Shown here: piece after piece, positions 1 through 7,173 of the stretch | Numbering within the stretch: position 1 is the first letter of the stretch | Layout of the letters: each line of letters starts with the position of its first letter | Source of the DNA: Bacillota bacterium | Lineage (GTDB): Bacteria; Bacillota; Clostridia; Christensenellales; Aristaeellaceae | NCBI GenBank assembly: GCA_023459675.1 | Contig: JAEWTC010000051.1 | Location: 1 to 26,090 of the forward strand | Direction: 5' to 3' | Length of the DNA stretch: 26,090 nucleotides | Notes under the pieces: generated by a model | Databases searched by the model: none | What the model saw: only the letters and a program-made list of their open reading frames with translations | Told to the model about the DNA's origin: nothing | Program-made: the position numbers and the translations under genes

Positions 1-2
1 TG

Positions 3-563
3 CTGGTGATCGACGGCGACTGCGCCGCGGGCAAAACCACGCTGGCCGCGGAAATTTCCACGCGGCTTTCGTGCAATGTGTTTCATATGGATGATTTTTT
101 TCTGCCGCCCGCCCTGCGCACCGCGGATAGGCTTGCGGAGGCGGGCGGCAACGTGGATTACGAACGGTTTCTTACGCAGGTATTAAAGCCCCTGCTGGAC
201 AACAAACCCTTCACCTACGGCCAATATTCCTGCCAAACCGGGGCGACACGCTACCACGCGGTCACGCCCGGGGAAACGGCGGTCATCGAGGGCAGCTATG
301 CGCTGCACCCGCATTTTCTGGCGACCTATCAGGCGATGGGCGCGGTGAAGGTGTTCCTGCGCGTACAGCCCGAGGAGCAGCTGCGGCGCATTCTCGCCCG
401 CGACGGCGCGCTGATGCTGGCCCGCTTCCGCGAGGAATGGATTCCCCTGGAGAAGCGGTATTATCAGGCGTATTCCAAGTCCTGGGGCGACGTGCTGTTT
501 ATTGACGGTTCAGGCGCGCTTCGAGCCAACGGAGCAGATCCAGGAAAACCTCTTCACGGTTAG
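3..563 (+). CDS. Uridine kinase-like P-loop kinase, 5' end outside the window
   Basis: The frame is open to the left edge, so the true start lies outside; a GTG at 6 is in frame but lies inside the first beta strand. The visible protein starts with a Walker A motif (GDCAAGKTT). It continues with a HMDDFF segment, a GGNVDYERF segment and VIEGSYALHP, the usual order in small Clostridial uridine kinase-like proteins. These proteins phosphorylate nucleosides in the cytoplasm; the exact substrate cannot be read here. The lid-like arginines (RRILARDG, RFREEWIPLEKRY) are present. The last ~20 codons overlap the 3' end of the convergent hydrolase gene by 65 bp, and the tail after LFIDGSG looks non-conserved, so the original stop may have been lost. 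Family call is good, substrate uncertain. Confidence 0.75.
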   Translation: MVIDGDCAAGKTTLAAEISTRLSCNVFHMDDFFLPPALRTADRLAEAGGNVDYERFLTQVLKPLLDNKPFTYGQYSCQTGATRYHAVTPGETAVIEGSYALHPHFLATYQAMGAVKVFLRVQPEEQLRRILARDGALMLARFREEWIPLEKRYYQAYSKSWGDVLFIDGSGALRANGADPGKPLHG

Positions 564-1434
564 GCTCGTTGTGCATTTCGTGACGGCAGCCCTCGTAGAG
601 CTTCATGGTCACGTCCAGCACGCCCGCCGCGCGGATTTCTTCCGTTACCTTGCGCACGCCCTTGCCGCGACCGCCCAAGGGATCGCGCTCGCCCGAGTAG
701 AGCAGAACGGGCACGTTTTTCTCCATCGTGCCGAGCTTGCCGGGGTATAGGTTGACAAGCCCGCGGAACATATCGCGGTACCCGCCGTTGGTAAAGGGAA
801 ACCCGCACAGCGGATCGGCAACATAACGATCCACCTTTTCCTCGTTGCGGGAGACCCAGTCCTTCGGGGTGCGCGCCGGGGACCATTCCTTGTTATAGCC
901 CGCAAAGCTCATGGCTTCGAGCAGCATCGCGGGCTTTTTTTCCGCGCCCAGCGCGCAGAAAAGATTGGCGATCAAAAGCCCCGGCGCCAGCAGCGACGGC
1001 GTGAAGTGACCGGTCGCCGAGAGGATGACGCCTGCCAGGCCTTGTTCATATTTCAAACAGTAATTGCGCACAACGAAGCTGCCCATGCTGTGCCCGAACA
1101 GGAACACCGGAACGCCCGGATACGCATTCTCCAATATGCGCCGCAGGGTGTGCGTATCGTTCACCAGCGCGTCAAACCCGCCCTTGCCGAACCAGCCCAA
1201 AACCTCCGCCTGCTCCCCATGCCCCGGATGGTTGTGCCCGGCCACCAGAATGCCTTCCCGGTTCAGGCGTTTGGCCATCTCGTCGTAACAGGCGATGTGC
1301 TCCGCCATGCCATGCACAATCTGCAGGATGGCGCGGGGCTGCCCCTCCGGCTTCCAAACGCTTTGCAGCAGCTGCCGCCCGGCAGCGGACGAAAAAAGGC
1401 TTGTTTCCGCTTCCCCCATATGCTCGTACCCCAT
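499..1434 (-). CDS. Alpha/beta hydrolase, lysophospholipase/monoacylglycerol lipase-like (serine aminopeptidase S33 type)
   Basis: About 311 residues. Visible hallmarks are HGMAEH near residue 41 (oxyanion region), the nucleophile elbow GHSMGS with Ser116, SGERDPLGG with Asp251, and GCRHEMHNE with His285, giving a complete Ser-Asp-His triad in the right order. Family members are cytoplasmic or membrane-associated esterases acting on monoacylglycerols or lysophospholipids; the substrate here is unknown. There is no signal peptide. ATG at 1434 and ATG at 1419 are both possible; 1419 has a GGGG stretch upstream. It begins 8 bp after nadC stops, so it is probably the last gene of the NAD operon, although no NAD-related role is known. 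Its 3' end overlaps the convergent kinase gene. Confidence 0.85.
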   Translation of the reverse strand: MGYEHMGEAETSLFSSAAGRQLLQSVWKPEGQPRAILQIVHGMAEHIACYDEMAKRLNREGILVAGHNHPGHGEQAEVLGWFGKGGFDALVNDTHTLRRILENAYPGVPVFLFGHSMGSFVVRNYCLKYEQGLAGVILSATGHFTPSLLAPGLLIANLFCALGAEKKPAMLLEAMSFAGYNKEWSPARTPKDWVSRNEEKVDRYVADPLCGFPFTNGGYRDMFRGLVNLYPGKLGTMEKNVPVLLYSGERDPLGGRGKGVRKVTEEIRAAGVLDVTMKLYEGCRHEMHNEPNREEVFLDLLRWLEARLNRQ

Positions 1435-1442
1435 TTCTGCGG

Positions 1443-2279
1443 TTATAGGTTCAGTCTTAAACTGATATCCAGCGGGCACACGGCGTTGGTGAGATCGCCC
1501 ACGGAAATGCAATCCACGCCCGTAGCCGCAACCTCCCGGATATCGCGTTGGCCCATGTTGCCGGAGGCTTCCACCACGGCGCGCCGGTTGATCAGCGCTA
1601 CGGCTTCCTTCATCCGCTCCACGGACATATTATCCAGCATGATGATATCGGCCTTGGCGGCAAGCGCTTCCCGCACCTGATCCAGCGTTTCGGTTTCCAC
1701 CTCGATTTTCAGGGTGAACGGCGCGTTTTGCCGCGCCGCGTTCACCGCGGCGGTAATGCCGCCCGCGGCCTGAATATGGTTATCCTTAATCAGAATGCCG
1801 TCCGAAAGCGAAAAGCGGTGGTTATGCCCGCCGCCCACGCGCACGGCGTATTTTTCCAGCATCCTGAGGCCCGGCGTGGTTTTGCGGGTGTCCAGCAGCC
1901 GTACGGGATAATCCTTCACAAGCTCCGCCATCGCCCGGGTGCGCGTGGCGACGCCGGACATATGCTGCAGGAGGTTGAGCGCGGTGCGCTCTCCGGTGAG
2001 GATGGGGATCGCGTCGCCTTCGATCTCGGCAAGCACGTCCCCGGGGCGGACGGCGTCGCCGTCCTGATAATGGAAAGAAACCGTAATCTGCGCGTCCAAA
2101 TACGCGAACGTTTCTTTCACGACGTCCGCGCCGCACAGCACGCCCTGCCCCTTGCAAAGGAAGCGGCCCGTGATGCGCGTGCCCGGTTTGACCGTGGCAA
2201 GCGTGGTGAGATCGCCGTTGCCGGCGTCCTCCTCCAGCGCGGTTTGCAGGATGCGCCGCAAATGTTTCAGATCAATCAT
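1443..2279 (-). CDS. nadC: Nicotinate-nucleotide diphosphorylase (quinolinate phosphoribosyltransferase)
   Basis: 278 residues, the normal family length. It converts quinolinate and PRPP to nicotinate mononucleotide, CO2 and PPi, the third step of de novo NAD synthesis. Motifs in order: EDAGNGDLTT (18-26), ERTALNLLQHMSG (97-109), DTRKTTPGLR (130-139), GGGHNHR (149-155), ILIKDNH (162-168), IMLDNMS, VEASGNM and the terminal SVGDLT. These cover the PRPP- and quinolinate-binding residues. The ATG at 2279 is chosen because GGGGAGGAAG lies just upstream; an in-frame ATG at 2297 would place that site inside the gene. The start overlaps the nadB stop by 8 bp, indicating translational coupling. Confidence 0.95.
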   Translation of the reverse strand: MIDLKHLRRILQTALEEDAGNGDLTTLATVKPGTRITGRFLCKGQGVLCGADVVKETFAYLDAQITVSFHYQDGDAVRPGDVLAEIEGDAIPILTGERTALNLLQHMSGVATRTRAMAELVKDYPVRLLDTRKTTPGLRMLEKYAVRVGGGHNHRFSLSDGILIKDNHIQAAGGITAAVNAARQNAPFTLKIEVETETLDQVREALAAKADIIMLDNMSVERMKEAVALINRRAVVEASGNMGQRDIREVAATGVDCISVGDLTNAVCPLDISLRLNL

Positions 2280-3828
2280 GCCGGGCTTCCTCCCCATCGA
2301 TCCGGGTATGCGAGCCTACGGACTCGCGGCGGGCGAGCGCGGCTTTAAGAATAGCGCGGGCGGCGGACGCCATGTTGTACAGCTCCATCTCCCGCACGGT
2401 ACGAAGGCGCGCGCCGCGCAGCCTTAAAAGCATCGCCTCCACCTGCGTAAGCCCGGTTTGCAGCCCCGCGCCGGTGCGCAGAATGCCGCAGTATTTCACC
2501 ATCACGCCCTTGAGCTCAATGATGAGCGCTTCGGTATCAAACGCGGTTTCCTGCATGCGTTGCGGCGCGGAGAGCGCAAGCGCGGGGAGCGCGGTTGTTT
2601 CCGCGCCCGCGATGGTCTGCGCGCAGCGGCGGCCGAACACCAGGCATTCGAGCGTGGAATTGCTAGCCAGGCGGTTGGCGCCGTGCACGCCGGTGCAGGC
2701 CGCCTCGCCGCAGCACAGCAGGCCTTCCACGTTGGTGCGCCCCCACAGGTCGGTCTGCACGCCGCCCATCATATAATGCTGCACGGGGCCGACGGGGATA
2801 TCGTCCCGGGTGATGTCGATACCGCGCTTCAGGCAATGCTCGTAAATGGTGGGAAAGCGTTTTTTCAGGAATTCCGCGTCCGCAAACGAAATGCGCAGGC
2901 TGACGTAAGGCAGCGTCTGCTGCTGGATCTGCTTGTAAATCTCGCGGGAGACGACGTCCCTTGGCGCAAGCTCCTTGAGCGGATGCGCCGCCATCATAAA
3001 CCGCTCGCCCCGCTCGTTGAACAGCATGCCGCCTTCGCCGCGCACGGCTTCCGAAATGAGGAAGCACTGGCGGTTGCGGTTTTCCGGCGTGTACAGCCCC
3101 GTGGGGTGGAACTGGATAAACTCCATATCCTTGAGTGCCGCGCCCGCGCGCATGGCCATGGCGATACCGTCCGCCGTGGCGACGACGGGATTGGTGGTGT
3201 AACGGTAGATCTGCCCCAGCCCGCCGGACGCCACCACGACGAACGGCGCGCGGTACAGGTGCCAGTAATCGTCCTCAAACACGGTCAGGCCGCAAACCCT
3301 TCCGTTCTCCGTCAGCACGTCGGCCACGAAGGCGTTTTCATGCAGGCGCACGTTTTGCTTCTTCTGCATGGTTTTTTCCAGCGCGCGCACCATTTCCAGG
3401 CCTGTCGCATCGCCCCCCGCGTGCAAAATGCGGTGCATGCCGTGCCCGCCCTCGCGCGTGGTCATCAGGCGGCCCTCGCCGTCCTGATCGAACTTCGTGC
3501 CGATTTTGAGCATCGTTTCAATCTCGCTGGGCCCTTCCCGTACGATCAGCCGAACGGCCTCCTCGTCGCACAAGCCCGCGCCTGCGGTGATGGTATCCAT
3601 GTAATGGTAGAGAAACTGGTCGTCCTTCTCGGTCACGGCGGCGATGCCGCCCTGCGCGAGCGACGACGAGCTGGTTTCCGTTTTATTCTTGGTGAACAGG
3701 GCGCAGCGCAGGGTTTCGGGCAGGTGGTACGCGCAATACAGCCCCGCAAGGCCGCTGCCGACGATGGCGACGTCCAGGTCGTGTATGATAAAGCTTCCGG
3801 GATCGAAATCCGTCAGGGTTCGGCGCAA
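2272..3828 (-). CDS. nadB: L-aspartate oxidase
   Basis: 518 residues with a TTG start at 3828, preceded by AAAGAGGA at 8-nt spacing; no suitable ATG lies nearby and the length matches the family. The flavoenzyme oxidises L-aspartate to iminoaspartate, which NadA uses. Seen: the FAD-binding GSGLAG (24-29), SSSSLAQGG (52-61), the catalytic segment HPTGL (241-245), SEAVRGEGG (259-267), APRD with Arg290, and the flavin-closing segment CGEAACTGVHGANRLASNS. In anaerobes the electron acceptor is usually fumarate rather than O2; that is family knowledge, not visible here. It starts 23 bp after nadA stops and overlaps nadC, so the three genes form one operon. Confidence 0.95.
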   Translation of the reverse strand: MRRTLTDFDPGSFIIHDLDVAIVGSGLAGLYCAYHLPETLRCALFTKNKTETSSSSLAQGGIAAVTEKDDQFLYHYMDTITAGAGLCDEEAVRLIVREGPSEIETMLKIGTKFDQDGEGRLMTTREGGHGMHRILHAGGDATGLEMVRALEKTMQKKQNVRLHENAFVADVLTENGRVCGLTVFEDDYWHLYRAPFVVVASGGLGQIYRYTTNPVVATADGIAMAMRAGAALKDMEFIQFHPTGLYTPENRNRQCFLISEAVRGEGGMLFNERGERFMMAAHPLKELAPRDVVSREIYKQIQQQTLPYVSLRISFADAEFLKKRFPTIYEHCLKRGIDITRDDIPVGPVQHYMMGGVQTDLWGRTNVEGLLCCGEAACTGVHGANRLASNSTLECLVFGRRCAQTIAGAETTALPALALSAPQRMQETAFDTEALIIELKGVMVKYCGILRTGAGLQTGLTQVEAMLLRLRGARLRTVREMELYNMASAARAILKAALARRESVGSHTRIDGEEARHD

Positions 3829-3851
3829 GGTATTGTCCTCTTTTCGTTTGG

Positions 3852-4766
3852 TCAGGCCATGGCAAGCATCCGCATAAGGCAGGCGCGGGCGCGGGCCATG
3901 GTCGGTTCGTCCAGCTCGATGACGTGCAGGTGGAAAAGCAGCGCGTCGCGGACGTCCTGTAAAGTCGTTTTCTTCATGTTGACGCATACGAGCTTGGGCG
4001 AGAGCAGAAAAAACTCCTTGTCGGGATGGTTCTTGTGGAGCGGGTGCAAAACGCCCATTTCCGTGCCGATTAAAAACCTCTTCTGCGTTGATTTTGCCGC
4101 GAACGCCAAAATCTGTTCCGTGCTGCCGATGAAATCCGCCCGGGAAAGCACTTCCTGCGTACACTCCGGGTGCGCAAGCAAAAGCGCGCCGGGCGCCGCG
4201 GCCTTGGCCTTGTCCACGTCCTGCGCGGTGATGCGGTGGTGTACCACGCAATAGCCGCAAAAGGGGATGATCTCCTTTTCCGGCGCCTGCGAAGCCACGT
4301 AACGGGCCAGGTTTTGATCCGGAACGAAAATGATCTGCGTCTGCGGCAAGGCCTTTACGATGCGCACGGCGTTGGAGGAGGTGACGCACACGTCGCACTC
4401 CGCCTTGACCGCGCAGGAGGAGTTCACATAGCAGGCGACCGCGGCGGCGGGGTACTGCGCGCGCAGCCGCCGCACGTCCTCGGGGGTGACCATATCCGCC
4501 ATCGGGCAGCCCGCGTCGGGCGCGGGCAGCAGCACCGTTTTTTCAGGCGAGAGGATTTTCGCGCTCTCCGCCATGAAGCGCACGCCGCAGAACACGATCA
4601 CGTCCGCGTCCGTATCCTTCGCCTTGCGGCTTAAGGCGAACGAATCGCCCACAAAATCCGCGATGTCCTGAATGTCTCCGGTCTGGTAATAATGCGCGAG
4701 AAGGACTGCGTTCTTTTCCTGTTTCAGCCGTTTGATTTCCGAAATGATCTGCTGCGTATCCTGCAT
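3852..4766 (-). CDS. nadA: Quinolinate synthase A
   Basis: 304 residues. It condenses iminoaspartate with dihydroxyacetone phosphate to quinolinate using an oxygen-sensitive [4Fe-4S] cluster. The three cluster cysteines of the short, Thermotoga-type enzymes are recognisable as Cys87 (AGCPMADM), Cys173 (CGYCVVHH) and Cys261 (LVCVNMKKTT). The substrate motifs AHYYQ, DSFALSRKA, YVNSSC and TEMGVLH are also present. The ATG at 4766 has TAGGAAA upstream. First gene of nadA-nadB-nadC. I saw no convincing promoter or NAD-repressor box in the 100 bp upstream, which holds the hairpin ending the preceding gene. Confidence 0.95.
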   Translation of the reverse strand: MQDTQQIISEIKRLKQEKNAVLLAHYYQTGDIQDIADFVGDSFALSRKAKDTDADVIVFCGVRFMAESAKILSPEKTVLLPAPDAGCPMADMVTPEDVRRLRAQYPAAAVACYVNSSCAVKAECDVCVTSSNAVRIVKALPQTQIIFVPDQNLARYVASQAPEKEIIPFCGYCVVHHRITAQDVDKAKAAAPGALLLAHPECTQEVLSRADFIGSTEQILAFAAKSTQKRFLIGTEMGVLHPLHKNHPDKEFFLLSPKLVCVNMKKTTLQDVRDALLFHLHVIELDEPTMARARACLMRMLAMA

Positions 4767-4823
4767 GGGCGTTTCCTATTCTATGGATTTTCGTGCCGGC
4801 CTTCCGCCGGGGGGATGTATGCA

Positions 4824-4855
4824 AACAGCCGCTGCATTGCGCAGCAGCGGCTGTT
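4824..4855 (-). terminator. Hairpin after the BMP-family gene
   Basis: A perfect 12-bp inverted repeat (AACAGCCGCTGC and its complement, 8-nt loop) lies 13 bp beyond the stop of the solute-binding protein gene and about 57 bp before the nadA start. Only a short, interrupted T-rich stretch follows on the minus strand. Termination is therefore likely but may be partial, and some read-through into nadA is possible. Confidence 0.6.
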
Positions 4856-4868
4856 GGAACGGTTCCTT

Positions 4869-5858
4869 TTACCGGGTGGAATCCACGGCGATTTCACCGG
4901 CGACAATCTGCTGGGCCAGGGCGTCCGCCTCGGCCTTGACCGCGTCGGATACCTGCTGCGCCATGTCCGCCGTGCCGTAGCCAAGGGCGACGATGCCGGT
5001 GGACAGGTCCGCTTCCCAGATCACGCCGCCGGGGAAGATCCCGTCCTCCAGATACAGGCCGATCACCTGATAGATGCTTTCGCCGATGTTTTTCACCATC
5101 GAACACAGGATGTGCTCGGGATCGATGTACTTCTGGTCGCTGTCCACGCCGATGGCAAAGCGGTTAAGCTCCTTGGCGGCGTCGAACACGCCCAGGCCGG
5201 TTTTGCCCGCCACGGCAAACACCACGTCCGCACCCGCGGAATACAGCGCGATGGCCAGCTCCTTGCCCTTATCGGGCGAATCGTAATCCCCGGCGTACAA
5301 AGGCGCAAGCACCGTGCCCGAAGGGTTGGCGGCCAGCGCACCCTGGCTGTAGCCGACGAAGAAATTGTTGATCGTGTCCGAATCTTCCCCGCCTACGAAA
5401 CCCACCGTCTGCGTGACGGACGTTTTCATGGCGACGTAACCGGCGAGGTAGGAGCCTTCGTTTTCGGCATAGGTGATGGAAAGCAGATTATCGCCCAGGC
5501 CGTCCAGCCCGTTATCCACGAAGATGAACTTCGTATCGGGCATCTGCGGCACCACCTCGGTAAGCGCGTCCCAGTACTGCCAGCCGACTGCGACCACGAT
5601 ATCGTTTGCCTCGGCGGCATCCACCAGCGAGGTAAGGTACTTGCCGGCGTCGGTTTTGCATTCCACGGTGCTGCCCTTTACGCCGTAATCCTGCTCCAGC
5701 CGCAGCAGGCCTTCGTAAGCGCTGTCGTTAAAGCCCAAATCGCCGAGCGCTTCGGCAAAGCAAACGGCAACCTTCAGCGGTTCGCCCTGCGCCGCCGCGG
5801 CCGGCACAACGGCTGCCGCAAGCATTGCGCACAATACGAAAGAAATGAGTTTTTTCAA
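4869..5858 (-). CDS. BMP-family (PnrA-like) extracellular solute-binding protein
   Basis: 329 residues with a TTG start at 5858 (AAAGGA about 10 nt upstream). A signal peptide covers residues 1-23 (MKKLISFVLCAML, then an Ala-rich segment). The mature part begins LKVAVCFAEALGDLGFNDSAYEG, the family opening, followed by VAVGWQYWDAL, KFIFVDNG, GSYLAGYVAM, VGFVGGED and the ADVVFAVAGKTGLGVFDAA segment. Family members bind nucleosides or related ligands for ABC import or sensing. The only early Cys (residue 10) sits inside the hydrophobic core and is not a convincing lipobox, so the protein looks secreted rather than lipid-anchored. No permease or ATPase gene is adjacent. Ligand unknown. Confidence 0.85.
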   Translation of the reverse strand: MKKLISFVLCAMLAAAVVPAAAAQGEPLKVAVCFAEALGDLGFNDSAYEGLLRLEQDYGVKGSTVECKTDAGKYLTSLVDAAEANDIVVAVGWQYWDALTEVVPQMPDTKFIFVDNGLDGLGDNLLSITYAENEGSYLAGYVAMKTSVTQTVGFVGGEDSDTINNFFVGYSQGALAANPSGTVLAPLYAGDYDSPDKGKELAIALYSAGADVVFAVAGKTGLGVFDAAKELNRFAIGVDSDQKYIDPEHILCSMVKNIGESIYQVIGLYLEDGIFPGGVIWEADLSTGIVALGYGTADMAQQVSDAVKAEADALAQQIVAGEIAVDSTR

Positions 5859-5920
5859 GAGAATTCCATCCTTTCACGCCCCGGAACAGGCCTGTGTAAA
5901 GTAGAAATCGAAACGCCCTC

Positions 5921-5949
5921 ATTATACATGAGGGCGGAGGTGATTGCAA
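5921..5949 (-). promoter_or_regulatory. Promoter of the BMP-family gene with a palindrome over the -10
   Basis: On the minus strand TTGCAA (5944-5949) is separated by 17 bp from TATAAT (5921-5926). The -10 lies inside a 9-bp inverted repeat (CGCCCTCAT at 5914-5922 and its complement at 5928-5936, 5-nt centre). A dyad over the -10 suggests a repressor operator, or a short hairpin if transcription starts further upstream. The gene starts about 60 bp downstream. Confidence 0.65.
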
Positions 5950-5974
5950 TCGAGCATTTGCCGGACGCCAAACC

Positions 5975-6003
5975 TTGACTTTCGGCCTGCGTGCGTCTAT
6001 GAT
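5975..6003 (+). promoter_or_regulatory. Promoter of the corA leader transcript
   Basis: TTGACT (5975-5980), a 17-bp spacer and TATGAT (5998-6003) give a near-consensus housekeeping promoter. Expected transcription start is about 6010, leaving a leader of roughly 225 nt before corA. Confidence 0.75.
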
Positions 6004-6008
6004 AGGCG

Positions 6009-6027
6009 TAGGGAAGGGGATTCCCTA
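6009..6027 (+). other. Hairpin at the 5' end of the corA leader RNA
   Basis: TAGGGAA and its complement TTCCCTA flank a 5-nt loop, a perfect 7-bp stem at the predicted transcription start. It could protect the 5' end of the message. It is followed by AATTTT a few bases later but is too weak to call a terminator. Confidence 0.45.
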
Positions 6028-6056
6028 TCGAATTTTGCCCAGAAGGAGGAGCGCAC

Positions 6057-6155
6057 GTGGACGCCGACCCATACAGTACGAACGCAGGCACCCACTACCG
6101 TAACGAATTGAATACCACGCTCCGAGAGGCTGTGCAGAAGACACCGGCACGGTAG
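6057..6155 (+). CDS. Putative 32-codon leader peptide upstream of corA
   Basis: A GTG start at 6057 is preceded by AAGGAGGA with 7-nt spacing to the start, stronger than the ribosome site of corA itself. The frame reads 32 codons to TAG at 6153. The peptide opens M-D-A-D-P-Y-S, followed by a polar, largely uncharged middle and a basic end (KTPAR). I recognise no homologue. Its position between a near-consensus promoter and corA parallels known leader frames before Mg2+ transporter genes (mgtL and corL in enterobacteria). Acidic/proline-rich starts such as that of MgtL make ribosomes abort when Mg2+ is low. A regulatory leader is my inference; translation is supported only by the ribosome site. 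Confidence 0.55.
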   Translation: MDADPYSTNAGTHYRNELNTTLREAVQKTPAR

Positions 6156-6177
6156 GCCGATTGCGCTGATGAAGTAC

Positions 6178-6233
6178 AAACCTGCTCGGAAGCATTGCCG
6201 TCACCCTGGCGGCAACCGGAAAGGCAGGTTTTT
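6178..6233 (+). promoter_or_regulatory. Hairpin that hides the corA ribosome binding site
   Basis: AAACCTGC (6178-6185) pairs with GCAGGTTT (6224-6231). Between them a TCGG/CCGG helix with one wobble pair and an inner stem TTGCCG/CGGCAA can stack, making one long hairpin. Its 3' arm contains the only candidate Shine-Dalgarno of corA (GGCAGG) and ends in five T's directly before the start codons GTG 6234 / ATG 6237. It could act as a translational sequestering hairpin or as an intrinsic terminator. Confidence 0.5.
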
Positions 6234-6236
6234 GTG

Positions 6237-7169
6237 ATGAAAAGGGTATTTTTAACGGTTGACGATCATCTTTCCGAGATCACAACCTTTGAGAAGGGCT
6301 GCTGGATTCATTTGCAGTCGCCCACCAAAGAGGAAATCCAGGGGCTGAACGCGCGCTTTGCGCTGGATCCCACCTATCTGCAGGCGGCGTTGGACGAAGA
6401 AGAAAGCGCGCGTATCGAACGCGACGGCGACCAGACGCTGATCATCGTGGACGTTCCCTACGTGGAAACCGAAGAAAAAGGCTACAGCTACTCCACGATC
6501 CCCATGGGCATCATCATGGTGGACGACGTGATTATTACCGTAACCAGCCGCGAATCCACGCTGATCAACGATTTTACCGAAGAGCGCGTCCGCGGATTCT
6601 GGACGTACAAGCGCACGCGGTTTATTCTGCAAATGCTCAACCGCAACGCCAACCGTTACCTTGGCTACCTAAAGCAGATCGACAAGGCTTCCACCTTCGT
6701 GCAGAAGCGCTTGCAGGAAAGCCTGCGCAACCAGGAGCTGCTGCAGATGATGCAGCTGGAAAAATCGCTGGTTTACTTTTCCACGTCGCTCAAAGGCAAC
6801 GAGATCGTACTGGAAAAAATGATGCGCATGGATATGCTGCGCAAATACCCCGAGGACACCGACCTGCTGGACGACGTGATTATCGAAAACAAGCAAGCCA
6901 TTGAAATGTGTAACATTTACCGGGACATCATGAGCGGAACGATGGACGCTTACGCGTCCATCATCTCGAACAACTTAAACATTGTCATGAAGGTGCTCAC
7001 CAGCATGACGGTGCTCCTGGCCGTGCCTACGCTGTTCGCCTCGCTGTGGGGCATGAACACGGGCGTGCCGTTTCAGGGCAACATCCTGGGGTTCTGGATC
7101 GTGCTGGGGGTGAGCGTCGTGGTAACGGTGATCGCGTTCTTCCTGCTGCGCTGGCGCAAGATGTTCTAA
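6237..7169 (+). CDS. corA: CorA-family magnesium channel
   Basis: 310 residues from ATG 6237 (GTG 6234 is also in frame). CorA forms a pentameric inner-membrane Mg2+ channel. The protein has the large acidic cytoplasmic N-domain, a long helical stalk (residues ~120-245), a first transmembrane helix (LTSMTVLLAVPTLFASLWGMN) ending in the diagnostic GMN selectivity motif, a short periplasmic loop, and a second helix (ILGFWIVLGVSVVVTVIAFFLL) with a basic RWRK end. Length and order are normal. It is a single gene with its own promoter, leader frame and hairpin, so its expression is probably controlled after transcription starts. Its stop is only 4 bp from the stop of the convergent gene. Confidence 0.92.
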   Translation: MKRVFLTVDDHLSEITTFEKGCWIHLQSPTKEEIQGLNARFALDPTYLQAALDEEESARIERDGDQTLIIVDVPYVETEEKGYSYSTIPMGIIMVDDVIITVTSRESTLINDFTEERVRGFWTYKRTRFILQMLNRNANRYLGYLKQIDKASTFVQKRLQESLRNQELLQMMQLEKSLVYFSTSLKGNEIVLEKMMRMDMLRKYPEDTDLLDDVIIENKQAIEMCNIYRDIMSGTMDAYASIISNNLNIVMKVLTSMTVLLAVPTLFASLWGMNTGVPFQGNILGFWIVLGVSVVVTVIAFFLLRWRKMF

Positions 7170-7173
7170 AGCC

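Noticed and set aside
2458..4254. Plus-strand open frame of almost 600 codons opposite nadB and nadA
   Set aside because: It is antisense to two well-conserved enzymes, has a His/Arg/Ala-rich composition typical of GC-rich shadow frames and has no ribosome site.
6003..6236. M-box (ykoK-type) Mg2+ riboswitch in the corA leader
   Set aside because: I could not find the conserved M-box sequence blocks; the leader is better described as a short reading frame plus hairpin.
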